Shown here: one piece after another, positions 28,491 to 37,004 of the stretch | How positions within the stretch are numbered: the first letter of the stretch is position 1 | How the letters are laid out: every line of letters begins with the position of its first letter | Assembly (NCBI RefSeq): GCF_008386635.1 | Contig: NZ_VUOE01000001.1 | Coordinates: forward strand, 372,001-436,000 | DNA: 64,000 bases | Direction: 5' to 3' | DNA from: Maribacter flavus | GTDB taxonomy: Bacteria > Bacteroidota > Bacteroidia > Flavobacteriales > Flavobacteriaceae | Program-made: the position numbers and the translations under genes | The notes under the pieces: model-generated | Databases searched by the model: none | The model's input: the letters and a program-made list of their open reading frames with translations, nothing else | Told to the model about the DNA's origin: nothing

Positions 28491-28523
28491 AGACCTGTCA
28501 GGTATCCAAAACCCGACAGGTCT
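28491..28523. repeat. 33-bp palindrome, terminator-like
   Basis: AGACCTGTC (28491-28499) pairs perfectly with GACAGGTCT (28515-28523) around a 15-nt loop. It sits 9 bp after the LolE-type gene stop, so it may serve as its terminator, but it lacks a T tract and resembles dispersed palindromes. Confidence 0.5.
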
Positions 28524-28531
28524 AGCAAAAA

Positions 28532-29773
28532 TTACTCGAACCGAATAGCCTTTACGGGCGTAATCTTGGTGATGATGTACGAGGGAATCAACAACATCAA
28601 CAGACATAGGAAGAGCACCCCGATATTGAGCAGCAACACCGTAATCCAGTTGATGTGCACGGGAATGTACTCAATGTAATATTCCTCCGGATTGGGAAAC
28701 TTGAACAAACGGTATTGTCCCTGGAGCCAAATAAAGCCCAAGCCGATCAAATTTCCCCAAAACAGACCGATGCTGATCAGATAGGCCGCATTGTACAAAA
28801 ACACTTTTCGTATACTCCAATTGGTCGTGCCCAGGGCCTTTAGGATTCCGATCATGGGCGTACGCTCCAAAATAAGCACCAGAAGGGCTGTAATCATATT
28901 GATGCCCCCAACAATGATCATGATTCCAATGATCAAGGCGGTATTAAAATCGAACAGGCCGATCCACTCAAATATTTTATAATATTTATCCCGGATTGAT
29001 TTTGTATCCAAGGTGGAGACGGTCTTTCCAAAAATTTCATTGCTCTTGGCATCGATATCGTCAAAATTGTCCAGCAACACCTCAAAATTGCCCACCTCAT
29101 CATCGGCCCATTTGTTCATCTGTTGGATGTGCCTAATGTCGACAAAAATATACTTGTCGTCAATCTCCTCAAAACCACTGTCATAGATGCCCACAATGGT
29201 GAACTTACGTTGGTTGGGCATTTTGTTGGTATCGTCGTCCCGCAGAAAAAAGGTAAAAAAGGAATCCCCCACCCCCAACTTCAAACGGTTGGCCGTAATG
29301 TTTGAAATAAGCACATCTGAATTGAGTTCGCCTGTATAATCCGGCAAGGTTCCGGCCACCAAAAAATCGTGGATGGGCGTCCAATAGTAATCCGCCCCCA
29401 CACCCTTGGCAATGATGCCCTCAAAAGTGTCCTCCGTACGGATAATCCCTCCCTTGGTGGCCACGGCCTGTACATGGGCAATTCCGTCAACATCTGTAAA
29501 CCTGGGGTAGAAATCCTGTTTTTTGGATACAGGTGATACCGATACTTCGGACCGATTATTGTCATAGTTGGAAATCTGAATGTGGCCGTTAAAAGCGGTA
29601 ACCTTTTCCCGAATTTTATATTTTAACCCTTCTCCCGTAGCGATGGCAATCAACATCATGACAACACCAATGGCTATGGCGGCTATCGCTATTTTTATTA
29701 TTGGCGCGGAAATACTAATTTTATGTTCCTTGCCCGTAATAAGCCGTTTGGCAATGAAATATTCTAAGTTCAA
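28532..29773 (-). CDS. LolE/FtsX-type ABC transporter permease
   Basis: 413 residues with one N-terminal membrane helix (about 24-48), a periplasmic MacB-like domain, and three C-terminal helices of the FtsX family (about 272-300, 320-345, 375-405). It fits the LolC/E or MacB-type permease that extracts lipoproteins or other substrates from the inner membrane; no ATPase gene is adjacent. The open frame has no ATG upstream of the conserved start NLEYFIAKRL, so the start is TTG at 29773, directly abutting the ATG of the divergent gene at 29774. Confidence 0.82.
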   Translation of the reverse strand: MNLEYFIAKRLITGKEHKISISAPIIKIAIAAIAIGVVMMLIAIATGEGLKYKIREKVTAFNGHIQISNYDNNRSEVSVSPVSKKQDFYPRFTDVDGIAHVQAVATKGGIIRTEDTFEGIIAKGVGADYYWTPIHDFLVAGTLPDYTGELNSDVLISNITANRLKLGVGDSFFTFFLRDDDTNKMPNQRKFTIVGIYDSGFEEIDDKYIFVDIRHIQQMNKWADDEVGNFEVLLDNFDDIDAKSNEIFGKTVSTLDTKSIRDKYYKIFEWIGLFDFNTALIIGIMIIVGGINMITALLVLILERTPMIGILKALGTTNWSIRKVFLYNAAYLISIGLFWGNLIGLGFIWLQGQYRLFKFPNPEEYYIEYIPVHINWITVLLLNIGVLFLCLLMLLIPSYIITKITPVKAIRFE

Positions 29774-31015
29774 ATGATGTTGTTTTTATACCGATTCAAA
29801 AATACCCTTTTTTTATCTTTTTTGATTTGCATTTCCTGTGGAAACTCGGGCAAAAAAGATGCGGACACTTCTCAGGTTTCGGCCGAGGAGACGCTGCTTG
29901 AGGAACCCGAACCCATTATTGTAGCGGCCAATAGAACCGATGCATATCTTCCGCTGTTGGCAGGGAAATCGGTGGGCATTGTGGCAAACCAGACCTCGGT
30001 GATATTTAAGGAAAACGGATATACCCACTTGGTCGATTCCTTGTTGCAATTAAATGTCGATATAAAAAAGGTGTTTTCACCGGAACACGGTTTTCGTGGC
30101 AAGGCCGATGCCGGCGAAAAAGTGGAAAGCGGTACGGATGAGGAGACGGGGCTTCCCATTGTTTCCCTCTATGGAAAAAACAGAAAACCTTCGGCGGAAC
30201 AATTGGCGGGTTTGGATGTGGTCCTATTCGACATACAGGACGTTGGAACCCGATTCTATACGTATATCGCCACACTACAATTGATTATGGAAGCCTGTGC
30301 CGAAAATACTATTCCCGTTCTGGTTTTGGACCGACCTAACCCGAACGCCCATTATGTAGATGGCCCCACCATGCAAAAGGAACACACCGGATTCTTGGGC
30401 ATGAACGAAATTCCCTTGGTGTATGGTATGAGCATTGGCGAATACGCCAACATGATCAATGAAGAAGGTTGGTTGGAAGGAGGCAGGAAATGTGACCTAA
30501 GGGTTATTCCCTTGGAAAACTGGACACACGAACGAATTTACCAAATCCCAATACGTCCCTCCCCCAATTTACCGAACGATGTTTCCATAAATCTCTACCC
30601 GAGTCTCGGTCTTTTTGAAGGGACCAATGTCAATGCAGGTCGCGGTACGGAATTTCAGTTTCAGCGGTATGGAGCCTCCTTTATGGATTCCACCGCCTAT
30701 AGCTTTTCCTATGTTCCGGAACCCAATTTTGGAAGTAAATACCCCAAGGAGGAAGGAAAAGTATGCTTCGGCAAAGACCTTTCCAACACGCCGAGAATAA
30801 GCGAAGTTTCCTTGCAATGGATTTTGGATGCCTATAAAAACACCCTAGATAAAAATAAGTTCTTTTTGACCGATGGATTTACAAAGCACGCCGGCACCCG
30901 GGAACTTCAAAAGCAAATTGAGTCGGGGCTTACAGAAAGGGAAATAAAGGCTTCGTGGCAGCTGGAATTGGAGAAATTCAAGAAAATACGAGCCAAGTAT
31001 TTGATGTATGAGTAG
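29774..31015 (+). CDS. NamZ-type exo-beta-N-acetylmuramidase (DUF1343), lipoprotein
   Basis: 413 residues (ATG-ATG at 29774/29777). Lipobox LICISC near residue 23 makes it a lipoprotein. The DUF1343 hallmarks KKVFSPEHGFRGKADAGE, FDIQDVGTRFYTYI, LVLDRPNPN and PSPNLPNDVSINLYPSLGLFEGTN are all present. NamZ of Tannerella removes terminal N-acetylmuramic acid from peptidoglycan fragments, so a periplasmic role in muropeptide turnover is likely. It shares no intergenic space with the divergent LolE-type gene, so its promoter must lie inside that reading frame. Confidence 0.88.
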   Translation: MMLFLYRFKNTLFLSFLICISCGNSGKKDADTSQVSAEETLLEEPEPIIVAANRTDAYLPLLAGKSVGIVANQTSVIFKENGYTHLVDSLLQLNVDIKKVFSPEHGFRGKADAGEKVESGTDEETGLPIVSLYGKNRKPSAEQLAGLDVVLFDIQDVGTRFYTYIATLQLIMEACAENTIPVLVLDRPNPNAHYVDGPTMQKEHTGFLGMNEIPLVYGMSIGEYANMINEEGWLEGGRKCDLRVIPLENWTHERIYQIPIRPSPNLPNDVSINLYPSLGLFEGTNVNAGRGTEFQFQRYGASFMDSTAYSFSYVPEPNFGSKYPKEEGKVCFGKDLSNTPRISEVSLQWILDAYKNTLDKNKFFLTDGFTKHAGTRELQKQIESGLTEREIKASWQLELEKFKKIRAKYLMYE

Positions 31016-31027
31016 TATTGGTTTCTT

Positions 31028-31216
31028 TGTCATACTGAACGTAGTGAAGTATCTATTGTAGCAACGAATCCTCTAAGATATCGTGGTCTTAGTTGATAGC
31101 CCCGAACATGCAATAGATTCTTCGTTCCGCTATGCTCCACTCAGAATGACAAAAAAGAGAGAACACTACTCTCAGAATAACAAAAAGTGAAAGGGCTCCA
31201 CTCAGAATAAAATACA
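31028..31216. repeat. Inverted and direct repeat cluster (dispersed-repeat type)
   Basis: GTCATACTGAACGTAGTGAA (about 31029-31048) is matched in reverse complement by TTCGTTCCGCTATGCTCCAC...AATGAC (about 31121-31150). The CACTCAGAATGACAAAAA end then recurs twice, degenerate, near 31165-31185 and 31197-31212. Such elements are common between genes in flavobacterial genomes and carry no gene. Confidence 0.5.
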
Positions 31217-31224
31217 AGGGTTTG

Positions 31225-32073
31225 TTATAATGCAGACTTGGATTCCCCAACCGTTGTGGGCCTACGGTATTTATGAAAAGGCTGTTTTAGCAATCTGGAT
31301 ATACTGGAATTCTCCCTTTCATCTGGGAAGGTATCCACACCGTACACGATCGATTCCCTATCCAAATACATATAGGTGCCGAACAATCGGTCCCAAATGG
31401 CAAAAATGTTTCCGTAATTACTGTCCGTATAAGGTAATACATAGTGATGGTGCACCTTGTGCATATCCGGAGAAACAATGATGTAGCTCAGATATTTATC
31501 CAATTTTGTAGGTAGTTTGATATTGGCGTGGTTGAATTGCGAGAGTACGACCGACAAGCTTTGATATAACATAATGATGCCAATTGGCGCCCCTACCAAA
31601 AGCACTCCAAGCAGCGTAAATAGATAACGTACAAAAGATTCCAACGGATGGTGCCTGTTCGCTGTGGTCGTATCCACGTGATGATCGGAATGGTGCACCA
31701 AATGGACCATCCACAAAGGTTTTACCTTATGCTCCACCCAATGGGCCAAATACGCCCCGATCAAATCCAACAGCATCACCCCAAGCAGTACGTATAACCA
31801 CAAGGGCATGGCCGGAAGCCAATTAAGAATGCCAAAATCATTGCCCACGGTCCAATCTGCAGTTTTCAACAACAAAAACGCTAGAAAAAAATTAATGACG
31901 ATGGTCGTAAGGGTAAAAAAGAAATTGGGAACGGCATGTTTCCATTTTTTATAGCGTACCGTGAATAACGGAACAATACCTTCCAAAACCCAAAAAAAGG
32001 TAATACCTCCTACGAGAATCAGGGAACGATGCGCCGAAGGAATCGTTTCAAAGTATTGAATTAAGTGTTCCAT
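31225..32073 (-). CDS. Sterol desaturase / fatty-acid hydroxylase family membrane di-iron protein
   Basis: 282 residues with four or five membrane segments. The histidine clusters binding the di-iron centre are complete: H111-x3-H115, H124 and H127-H128 with H131-H132 (HLVHHSDHH), and H205-x2-H208-H209 (MHKVHHHY). Family members hydroxylate or desaturate lipids, including carotenoids, at the membrane. The substrate is unknown here. Monocistronic. Confidence 0.85.
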   Translation of the reverse strand: MEHLIQYFETIPSAHRSLILVGGITFFWVLEGIVPLFTVRYKKWKHAVPNFFFTLTTIVINFFLAFLLLKTADWTVGNDFGILNWLPAMPLWLYVLLGVMLLDLIGAYLAHWVEHKVKPLWMVHLVHHSDHHVDTTTANRHHPLESFVRYLFTLLGVLLVGAPIGIIMLYQSLSVVLSQFNHANIKLPTKLDKYLSYIIVSPDMHKVHHHYVLPYTDSNYGNIFAIWDRLFGTYMYLDRESIVYGVDTFPDERENSSISRLLKQPFHKYRRPTTVGESKSAL

Positions 32074-32114
32074 AGCATTAAATATAAGAAATCAAGCAGT
32101 TTCTTTAAACTAGA

Positions 32115-32612
32115 TTATAGGGAAATCCGCTTCTTCATTTCCTCTACAATATTGAAGGCTGCAGGACAAATGGCTACATTCTTTAAAGTGAGGTGGCTTA
32201 TTTGTTGGAACTTTTTCCGGTCGGTGTGGGGAAACTCCCTACAGGCCTTGGGTCGAACATCGTAGATGGCGCAATAATTATCGGCATCCAAAAAAGTACA
32301 AGGAACTTCTTGCAGCACATAATCATTCTCGTCATCAATTTGCAGATAGGCATCGATAAATTGCTGGGGCTTCATCCTAAAATGTTTTGCAATCCGTTCA
32401 ATATCGGCATTGGTGAACAACGGACCCGTGGTCTTGCAGCAATTGGCGCAGGTAAGACAATCCGTCCGATCAAATTCGGTTTCGTGCAATTCCTGCATCA
32501 CATAATCCAAATTCTTGGGCGGTTTCTTCCTTAATTTGGCAAAGAATTTCTTGTTCTCGGCCTTTTTATCGGAAGCCCATTGCGGAAGTTGTTTCAGTAC
32601 CTTGTCCATCAT
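32115..32612 (-). CDS. YkgJ-family zinc/iron-chelating cysteine-cluster protein
   Basis: 165 residues from the preferred ATG at 32612 (MMDKVLKQLPQWA); an upstream ATG at 32705 would add 31 residues and overlap the divergent gene. The CxxCxxCC cluster (DCLTCANCCKTTG), a further Cys in PCTFLDADNYCAIYDVRPKACREFPH complete the metal-binding pattern of the family. These proteins probably bind zinc or an iron-sulfur cluster; the biochemical role is unresolved. Confidence 0.8.
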   Translation of the reverse strand: MMDKVLKQLPQWASDKKAENKKFFAKLRKKPPKNLDYVMQELHETEFDRTDCLTCANCCKTTGPLFTNADIERIAKHFRMKPQQFIDAYLQIDDENDYVLQEVPCTFLDADNYCAIYDVRPKACREFPHTDRKKFQQISHLTLKNVAICPAAFNIVEEMKKRISL

Positions 32613-32682
32613 CCAAATTTTCGCTCCAAAACTAGGTAAGTACTTTTTAAAAGGGGACTTTTGTTGGACAAAATTTAGAAAA

Positions 32683-33396
32683 TTGTCAAAGGATATTTTG
32701 GGCAAGGCCCTTTTGGATTACCATCATCTGGAATATACGGAAGATATCATCACTTATTCTTCCTTGGATGAGGAGGACCGCTTACCACTTCCCTATATGT
32801 TCCGAAATTTTGAACAAATGCCCCTTTTGGAACAAATTGCCTTGGAGCATTGCAAAGGTGCTGTACTGGATGTGGGCTGTGGGGCGGGCAGTCATGCGCT
32901 TTATTTACAGGAAAAAGGATTTGATGTGACCGGATTGGACGCTTCCCATGGAGCGATATCCGTTTGCAAACAGCGAGGGTTATTGAAAACCATACATACC
33001 GATTTTCTACGTTTGGACGGACAAAAATACGATACGCTTCTGCTATTGATGAACGGCATCGGGATTACCGGAAAACTAAAAAACCTAGATCCATATTTGA
33101 ACCAGATGAAGCGGTTGCTCCAGCCCAATGGACAGGTTTTATTGGATTCCAGCGATATTTTATATATGTACGAATCAGACGAAGAAGATGGAGGCTACTG
33201 GATTCCGCAGCACCTGGACTATTACGGGGAGGTGACTTTTACGATGCGCTATAAAAACGAGGAAAGTGAACCTTTTGATTGGTTGTACGTAGATTTTAAT
33301 ACCTTAAAAAGAGCGGCTACGTTTAACGGTCTGAATTGCGAAATGGTAAAACAAGGCGAGAGCGACGACTATTTGGCCCGTTTGACCTTTTTGTGA
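32683..33396 (+). CDS. Class I SAM-dependent methyltransferase
   Basis: 237 residues from the TTG at 32683 (SKDILGKALLDYHH). The SAM-binding motif AVLDVGCGAGSHALYL and a following acidic VTGLDASHGA are clear. The open frame continues back to 32515, but that part is antisense to the YkgJ gene and has no internal ATG, so TTG 32683 is the best start. Substrate unknown. The divergent YkgJ gene then leaves about 70 bp for both promoters. Confidence 0.8.
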   Translation: MSKDILGKALLDYHHLEYTEDIITYSSLDEEDRLPLPYMFRNFEQMPLLEQIALEHCKGAVLDVGCGAGSHALYLQEKGFDVTGLDASHGAISVCKQRGLLKTIHTDFLRLDGQKYDTLLLLMNGIGITGKLKNLDPYLNQMKRLLQPNGQVLLDSSDILYMYESDEEDGGYWIPQHLDYYGEVTFTMRYKNEESEPFDWLYVDFNTLKRAATFNGLNCEMVKQGESDDYLARLTFL

Positions 33397-33441
33397 TACT
33401 TCTGTAGTATCTTTAACGTTGTGCTATTGAAAAAGTTGATT

Positions 33442-34311
33442 ATGAAAAAGTTTAAAATAGTGTCCCTTTTGGTGCTTATTATCCTATTGGGTTCCTGTTC
33501 AAAGGACACTACCGAACCGGATGTACGTATCGACAAAACCTTAAATTTAAAGGGTACGGGGGATTCCGCCAATGATATACTCTCCAATGACACATACGAT
33601 AAACTTCAAATAGAGATTGCCTATGTTTCCGGGCTTAGGCCGACGACTACGGCTATTTCGGACTTTACGAAATTTTTAAGGCTACACACCTTCAAAGAGG
33701 ACATTGAATTTATATACCAAGAATTGGAATCTCCTAATGAGGAAAATCTTACCCTTCAGGAAATCGCAGATTTAGAAAGTGAGAACAGGACCGCTTACAG
33801 TAATGGCTCTACTTTGGCTGTCTATATTTATTTTTCCGATGCTCCTGCGGAGGATGACGAGCCGGAGGAGGGTTTGGTTACTTTGGGCGCTGTGTACAGA
33901 AATACTTCGATGATCATTCATGAAGCCACCATCCGGCGATTGGCCGCCCAAAGTATCTTGGTTAGCAATGCCGATGTAGAGGCGGCTACCCTGAACCATG
34001 AATTCGGACATCTTTTTGGTCTGGTCGATTTGGGCACCCCGGCTTTGTCCGACCATGAGGATACCGCTGCGGAAAACCACTGCAATGTGGATGGATGCCT
34101 AATGCGCGCGGAACTGCAATTTACGCTTTCGGGAAAATCTATTTTAGAGCCTAAAAATAGTACCTATGCTGCGAATCTCAATCCGGCATGTGTATTATCG
34201 GGTACTACCGTGATGCGCCTTTTGCAGCCCTCAAAAACGGGCAGATCTGTTGAAATTCCGGGTTTGGATGCCGCTTGTATTGAAGATATCCAAGGCAATG
34301 GGGCCAGATAG
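33442..34311 (+). CDS. Lipoprotein metalloprotease of metzincin type
   Basis: 289 residues from ATG 33442. A lipobox LLGSC (Cys near 19) anchors it to the envelope. The zinc motif HEFGHLFGLVD fits HExxHxxGxxD of metzincins, and CNVDGCLMRAEL, about 30 residues later, provides the methionine turn with a possible disulfide. This is a small surface or periplasmic zinc endopeptidase. A TATCTTTA box at 33408-33415 lies 26 bp upstream. Target unknown. Confidence 0.82.
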   Translation: MKKFKIVSLLVLIILLGSCSKDTTEPDVRIDKTLNLKGTGDSANDILSNDTYDKLQIEIAYVSGLRPTTTAISDFTKFLRLHTFKEDIEFIYQELESPNEENLTLQEIADLESENRTAYSNGSTLAVYIYFSDAPAEDDEPEEGLVTLGAVYRNTSMIIHEATIRRLAAQSILVSNADVEAATLNHEFGHLFGLVDLGTPALSDHEDTAAENHCNVDGCLMRAELQFTLSGKSILEPKNSTYAANLNPACVLSGTTVMRLLQPSKTGRSVEIPGLDAACIEDIQGNGAR

Positions 34312-34320
34312 TTTCTTTAC

Positions 34321-34953
34321 CTAAGGAATATTCAAATACTTATGGGTCTGTAAGGAAACCTTCCATTTGGGGTTTTTCATAACGTATTCAACAATCAGTG
34401 GGGTCACCTTCTCCCGTACACTCCACTCTGGCTGAAGATAAAGGATACATTCCTTGTTCGTTTGGGCGGCCTGTTCTTCGGCAAAAATCAAATCGTGCTT
34501 GTTGTAAACGATCACTTTGAGTTCATGGGCTTCATCGTAAATCCGCCCCTCAGGTAATTTGTTCTTTTTGGGCGATAAGCAGATCCAATCCCAAGTTCCC
34601 GTCAGTGTATATGCCCCCGAAGTTTCGATATGGGTTTTCAGGTTTCGGGCTTTCAACTTTTCCGTCAAAGGTCCCATATCCCACGTCAAGGGCTCACCCC
34701 CCGTGACCACAATGGTATCCGAGTATTTTGCCGCATTTTCGACTATGTGATCTATATCTGTAGGCGGATGTGTCTCAGCGTTCCAACTCTCCTTCACATC
34801 ACACCAATGGCATCCAACATCACATCCACCGACCCTAATGAAATAGGCAGCTGTACCCTTGTGAAATCCTTCGCCCTGAATCGTGTAGAATTCCTCCATT
34901 AAGGGAAGGTAAAAACCTTTGTCCACCAACTCCAAAACATTATTTTCTTGCAT
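34321..34953 (-). CDS. queE: 7-carboxy-7-deazaguanine synthase
   Basis: 210 residues from the ATG at 34953 (MQENNVLELVDKG). The radical-SAM cluster C-x3-C-x2-C is CDVGCHWC, preceded by EEFYTIQGEGFHKGTAAYFIRVGG, both diagnostic for QueE. It converts 6-carboxytetrahydropterin to CDG, the ring contraction step of queuosine synthesis. The frame extends to 35022 but would overlap the upstream gene, so the internal start is preferred. Other queuosine genes are not in the window. Confidence 0.9.
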   Translation of the reverse strand: MQENNVLELVDKGFYLPLMEEFYTIQGEGFHKGTAAYFIRVGGCDVGCHWCDVKESWNAETHPPTDIDHIVENAAKYSDTIVVTGGEPLTWDMGPLTEKLKARNLKTHIETSGAYTLTGTWDWICLSPKKNKLPEGRIYDEAHELKVIVYNKHDLIFAEEQAAQTNKECILYLQPEWSVREKVTPLIVEYVMKNPKWKVSLQTHKYLNIP

Positions 34954-35005
34954 CTGGCAAAGATAGGAAAAGACTTGGGCATAGTTTTCCCCTAGAGAAG
35001 CAATT

Positions 35006-36766
35006 TTAGGTCGAAGGGGCATCTTTGGCGATACAATTTACTACCTTATAAACCTTGCCGTCATATTTGGTAAAAAGATAGAGTTCGCCCGTACTGTCCA
35101 TACCCCATCTAAGATCTACACGGGCACCACCCAACAAGGCATCAAAGGTGGTGGTCTCCCCGTTAAATAGGAATTCCATTTTTTGGATGATTGCCTGATG
35201 GCCGTTGGTGACATTATCTACATCTGCAATAAAAAGGGTACCCCTTGGAATATCGCCAAAAAGGTATTTGCCCTGGAGCTTTTCCAACGTACCGTGATAA
35301 ACAAAGCCTCCTGAAACCGCATTGCCCTCATCGTGGTCATATTGTATGATGGGATAGTCATAGCCCTCGTCATCTTTGGGCAGCGGATATACGACCTCCG
35401 TATTGGCACTGGAATCAAATAAAAAGGTACCTTCCCTGTTAGGCCAACCATAATGACGTCCTTTTTCCACAAGGTTCACTTCTTCTATACTATGCCTGCC
35501 TATATTGGAAACATACATGCGACGCGGATCCTTGACATCCCACGAAATCCGATGGGGGTTTCTGAAACCATAGGCCCATATTTCCGGAATACCTTCCCCA
35601 TTCCCAACAAACGGATTATCCGAAGGAATTCCGTATTGACCATTATCACTGTTACTTCCCAAAGGGTCAATTCGGATTACCGATCCCCATATCTGATCCT
35701 TTTGGCCTACTAATTGAGGTTGATCGGCATAAATAGCACCACCATCACCAACACCGAGGTATAGGTGTCCATAATCTGCATCCTCCTTTTTTGCCATGGG
35801 ATTGAAGGAAACCTCTTGAAATCCGTGCGCGCTACCTATCATATCAACCCTTAACAGTTCCCTTTTTGTTCCCTTGAATTTTGAGGATAAGGGGTCTTCT
35901 GCCTTCCATTCGGTAAGTACCCATTGTAATGCAACCTTTAGGCTATCAGGCAGTGGGAAATCTGCCTTTCGCGTATGGGCCGGCTCGGTATGGGTTGTAA
36001 ACAGCAGTCCGCTTTCATCAAAATTGGGGTGAAAATCAAAACTGCCAAGACCCGTACCAAAACCGGGAACACTGATGAAATTTGGCAGTTCCCCGGCCAT
36101 ATCCAGATAGCTGCTGACCGTAGATTCCTTGGCCTCGAATAATGTACCGTTCAAATCGGCAATAAACTGTCGTTCCCCTTCAGGTGTGGGCAAGGCAAAA
36201 AATTTATTGATACGGGCCTTAGGATGATGATCTGCACTGGCGGGTACTTGAAGCACCTCTTCCAAAACCAGCAAGAGATTGGACTGGGTTATTTTTTCAG
36301 GAATGGGATCCGTAATGGCACCGGACCTTTTTCTTTTACTCTTTTTTTCCGCCTCGGAATACTTATGTACAAAACCTAATAGGGCTTCAAAATCATCCTG
36401 GGAAAAATGCTCAAAACCCGGCATATACGTACTATAGGTTTCATAGAGTCGTACACCCCTTACGTCACCGGCCTCTATTTTATGTTTGGGATTTTTTATA
36501 AAATCGATAAGCCAGGCCTTATCTACCTCTCCGGTTACACCGGCCAAACTTGGTCCTATGTTATTTGCATTAAAATCATGACAACTGGCACAATGTGTAT
36601 TGAACAATTGCATGCCTTCCTGTACGGATAGTTCATCCTGACGGTAGGTGTTCCCTTGGTCTCCTGTATTGGCAATATCCTTTTCACCATTGCTTTTACA
36701 CGAAAAAAAGACGAAACTAAGGCCCAAAAGCATTAAAACATGGCCTTTTGGTATAAAAAATGACAT
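35006..36766 (-). CDS. Cytochrome c - PQQ-dependent sugar dehydrogenase fusion lipoprotein
   Basis: 586 residues. Lipobox FFSCKS (Cys near 23), then a monohaem cytochrome c domain with CASCHDF (about 59-65) and a distal methionine candidate in YMPGFEHFS, then a soluble glucose/sorbosone dehydrogenase-like beta-propeller (FGTGLGSFDFHPNF to the C-terminus, with EVSFNPMAK, YGFRNPHRISWD and YGWPNREGTF). Periplasmic sugar oxidation with direct electron transfer to the haem is expected. PQQ synthesis genes are not present here. Confidence 0.85.
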   Translation of the reverse strand: MSFFIPKGHVLMLLGLSFVFFSCKSNGEKDIANTGDQGNTYRQDELSVQEGMQLFNTHCASCHDFNANNIGPSLAGVTGEVDKAWLIDFIKNPKHKIEAGDVRGVRLYETYSTYMPGFEHFSQDDFEALLGFVHKYSEAEKKSKRKRSGAITDPIPEKITQSNLLLVLEEVLQVPASADHHPKARINKFFALPTPEGERQFIADLNGTLFEAKESTVSSYLDMAGELPNFISVPGFGTGLGSFDFHPNFDESGLLFTTHTEPAHTRKADFPLPDSLKVALQWVLTEWKAEDPLSSKFKGTKRELLRVDMIGSAHGFQEVSFNPMAKKEDADYGHLYLGVGDGGAIYADQPQLVGQKDQIWGSVIRIDPLGSNSDNGQYGIPSDNPFVGNGEGIPEIWAYGFRNPHRISWDVKDPRRMYVSNIGRHSIEEVNLVEKGRHYGWPNREGTFLFDSSANTEVVYPLPKDDEGYDYPIIQYDHDEGNAVSGGFVYHGTLEKLQGKYLFGDIPRGTLFIADVDNVTNGHQAIIQKMEFLFNGETTTFDALLGGARVDLRWGMDSTGELYLFTKYDGKVYKVVNCIAKDAPST

Positions 36767-37004
36767 TATCCCTATTTAAATGATGTATCGGTAATCCGTG
36801 GAAAATCCCCCTTGACCCTCCCTAGAATAGTACTATTAAACAAATCCTGTGGTAAGGAAAGCCACACTTCCCAAGCCCTAAGATACACATTGCGTCCCAA
36901 AAACAAGGGACAGAAATGGAGACCGTGGCACCTTTTTGCCTCAAGGCATACATTCCCTTTTTCTTTTGCTCAAAAATCCGCTATTTTTAGCAAAAATTTT
37001 GAGT

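Noticed and set aside
32515..32682. N-terminal extension of the methyltransferase
   Set aside because: It is antisense to the YkgJ gene, contains no internal ATG, and precedes the usual family start.
36936..37004. N-terminal extension of the HerA-like ATPase
   Set aside because: Hydrophobic, atypical for the family; ATG 37005 starts the conserved sequence.
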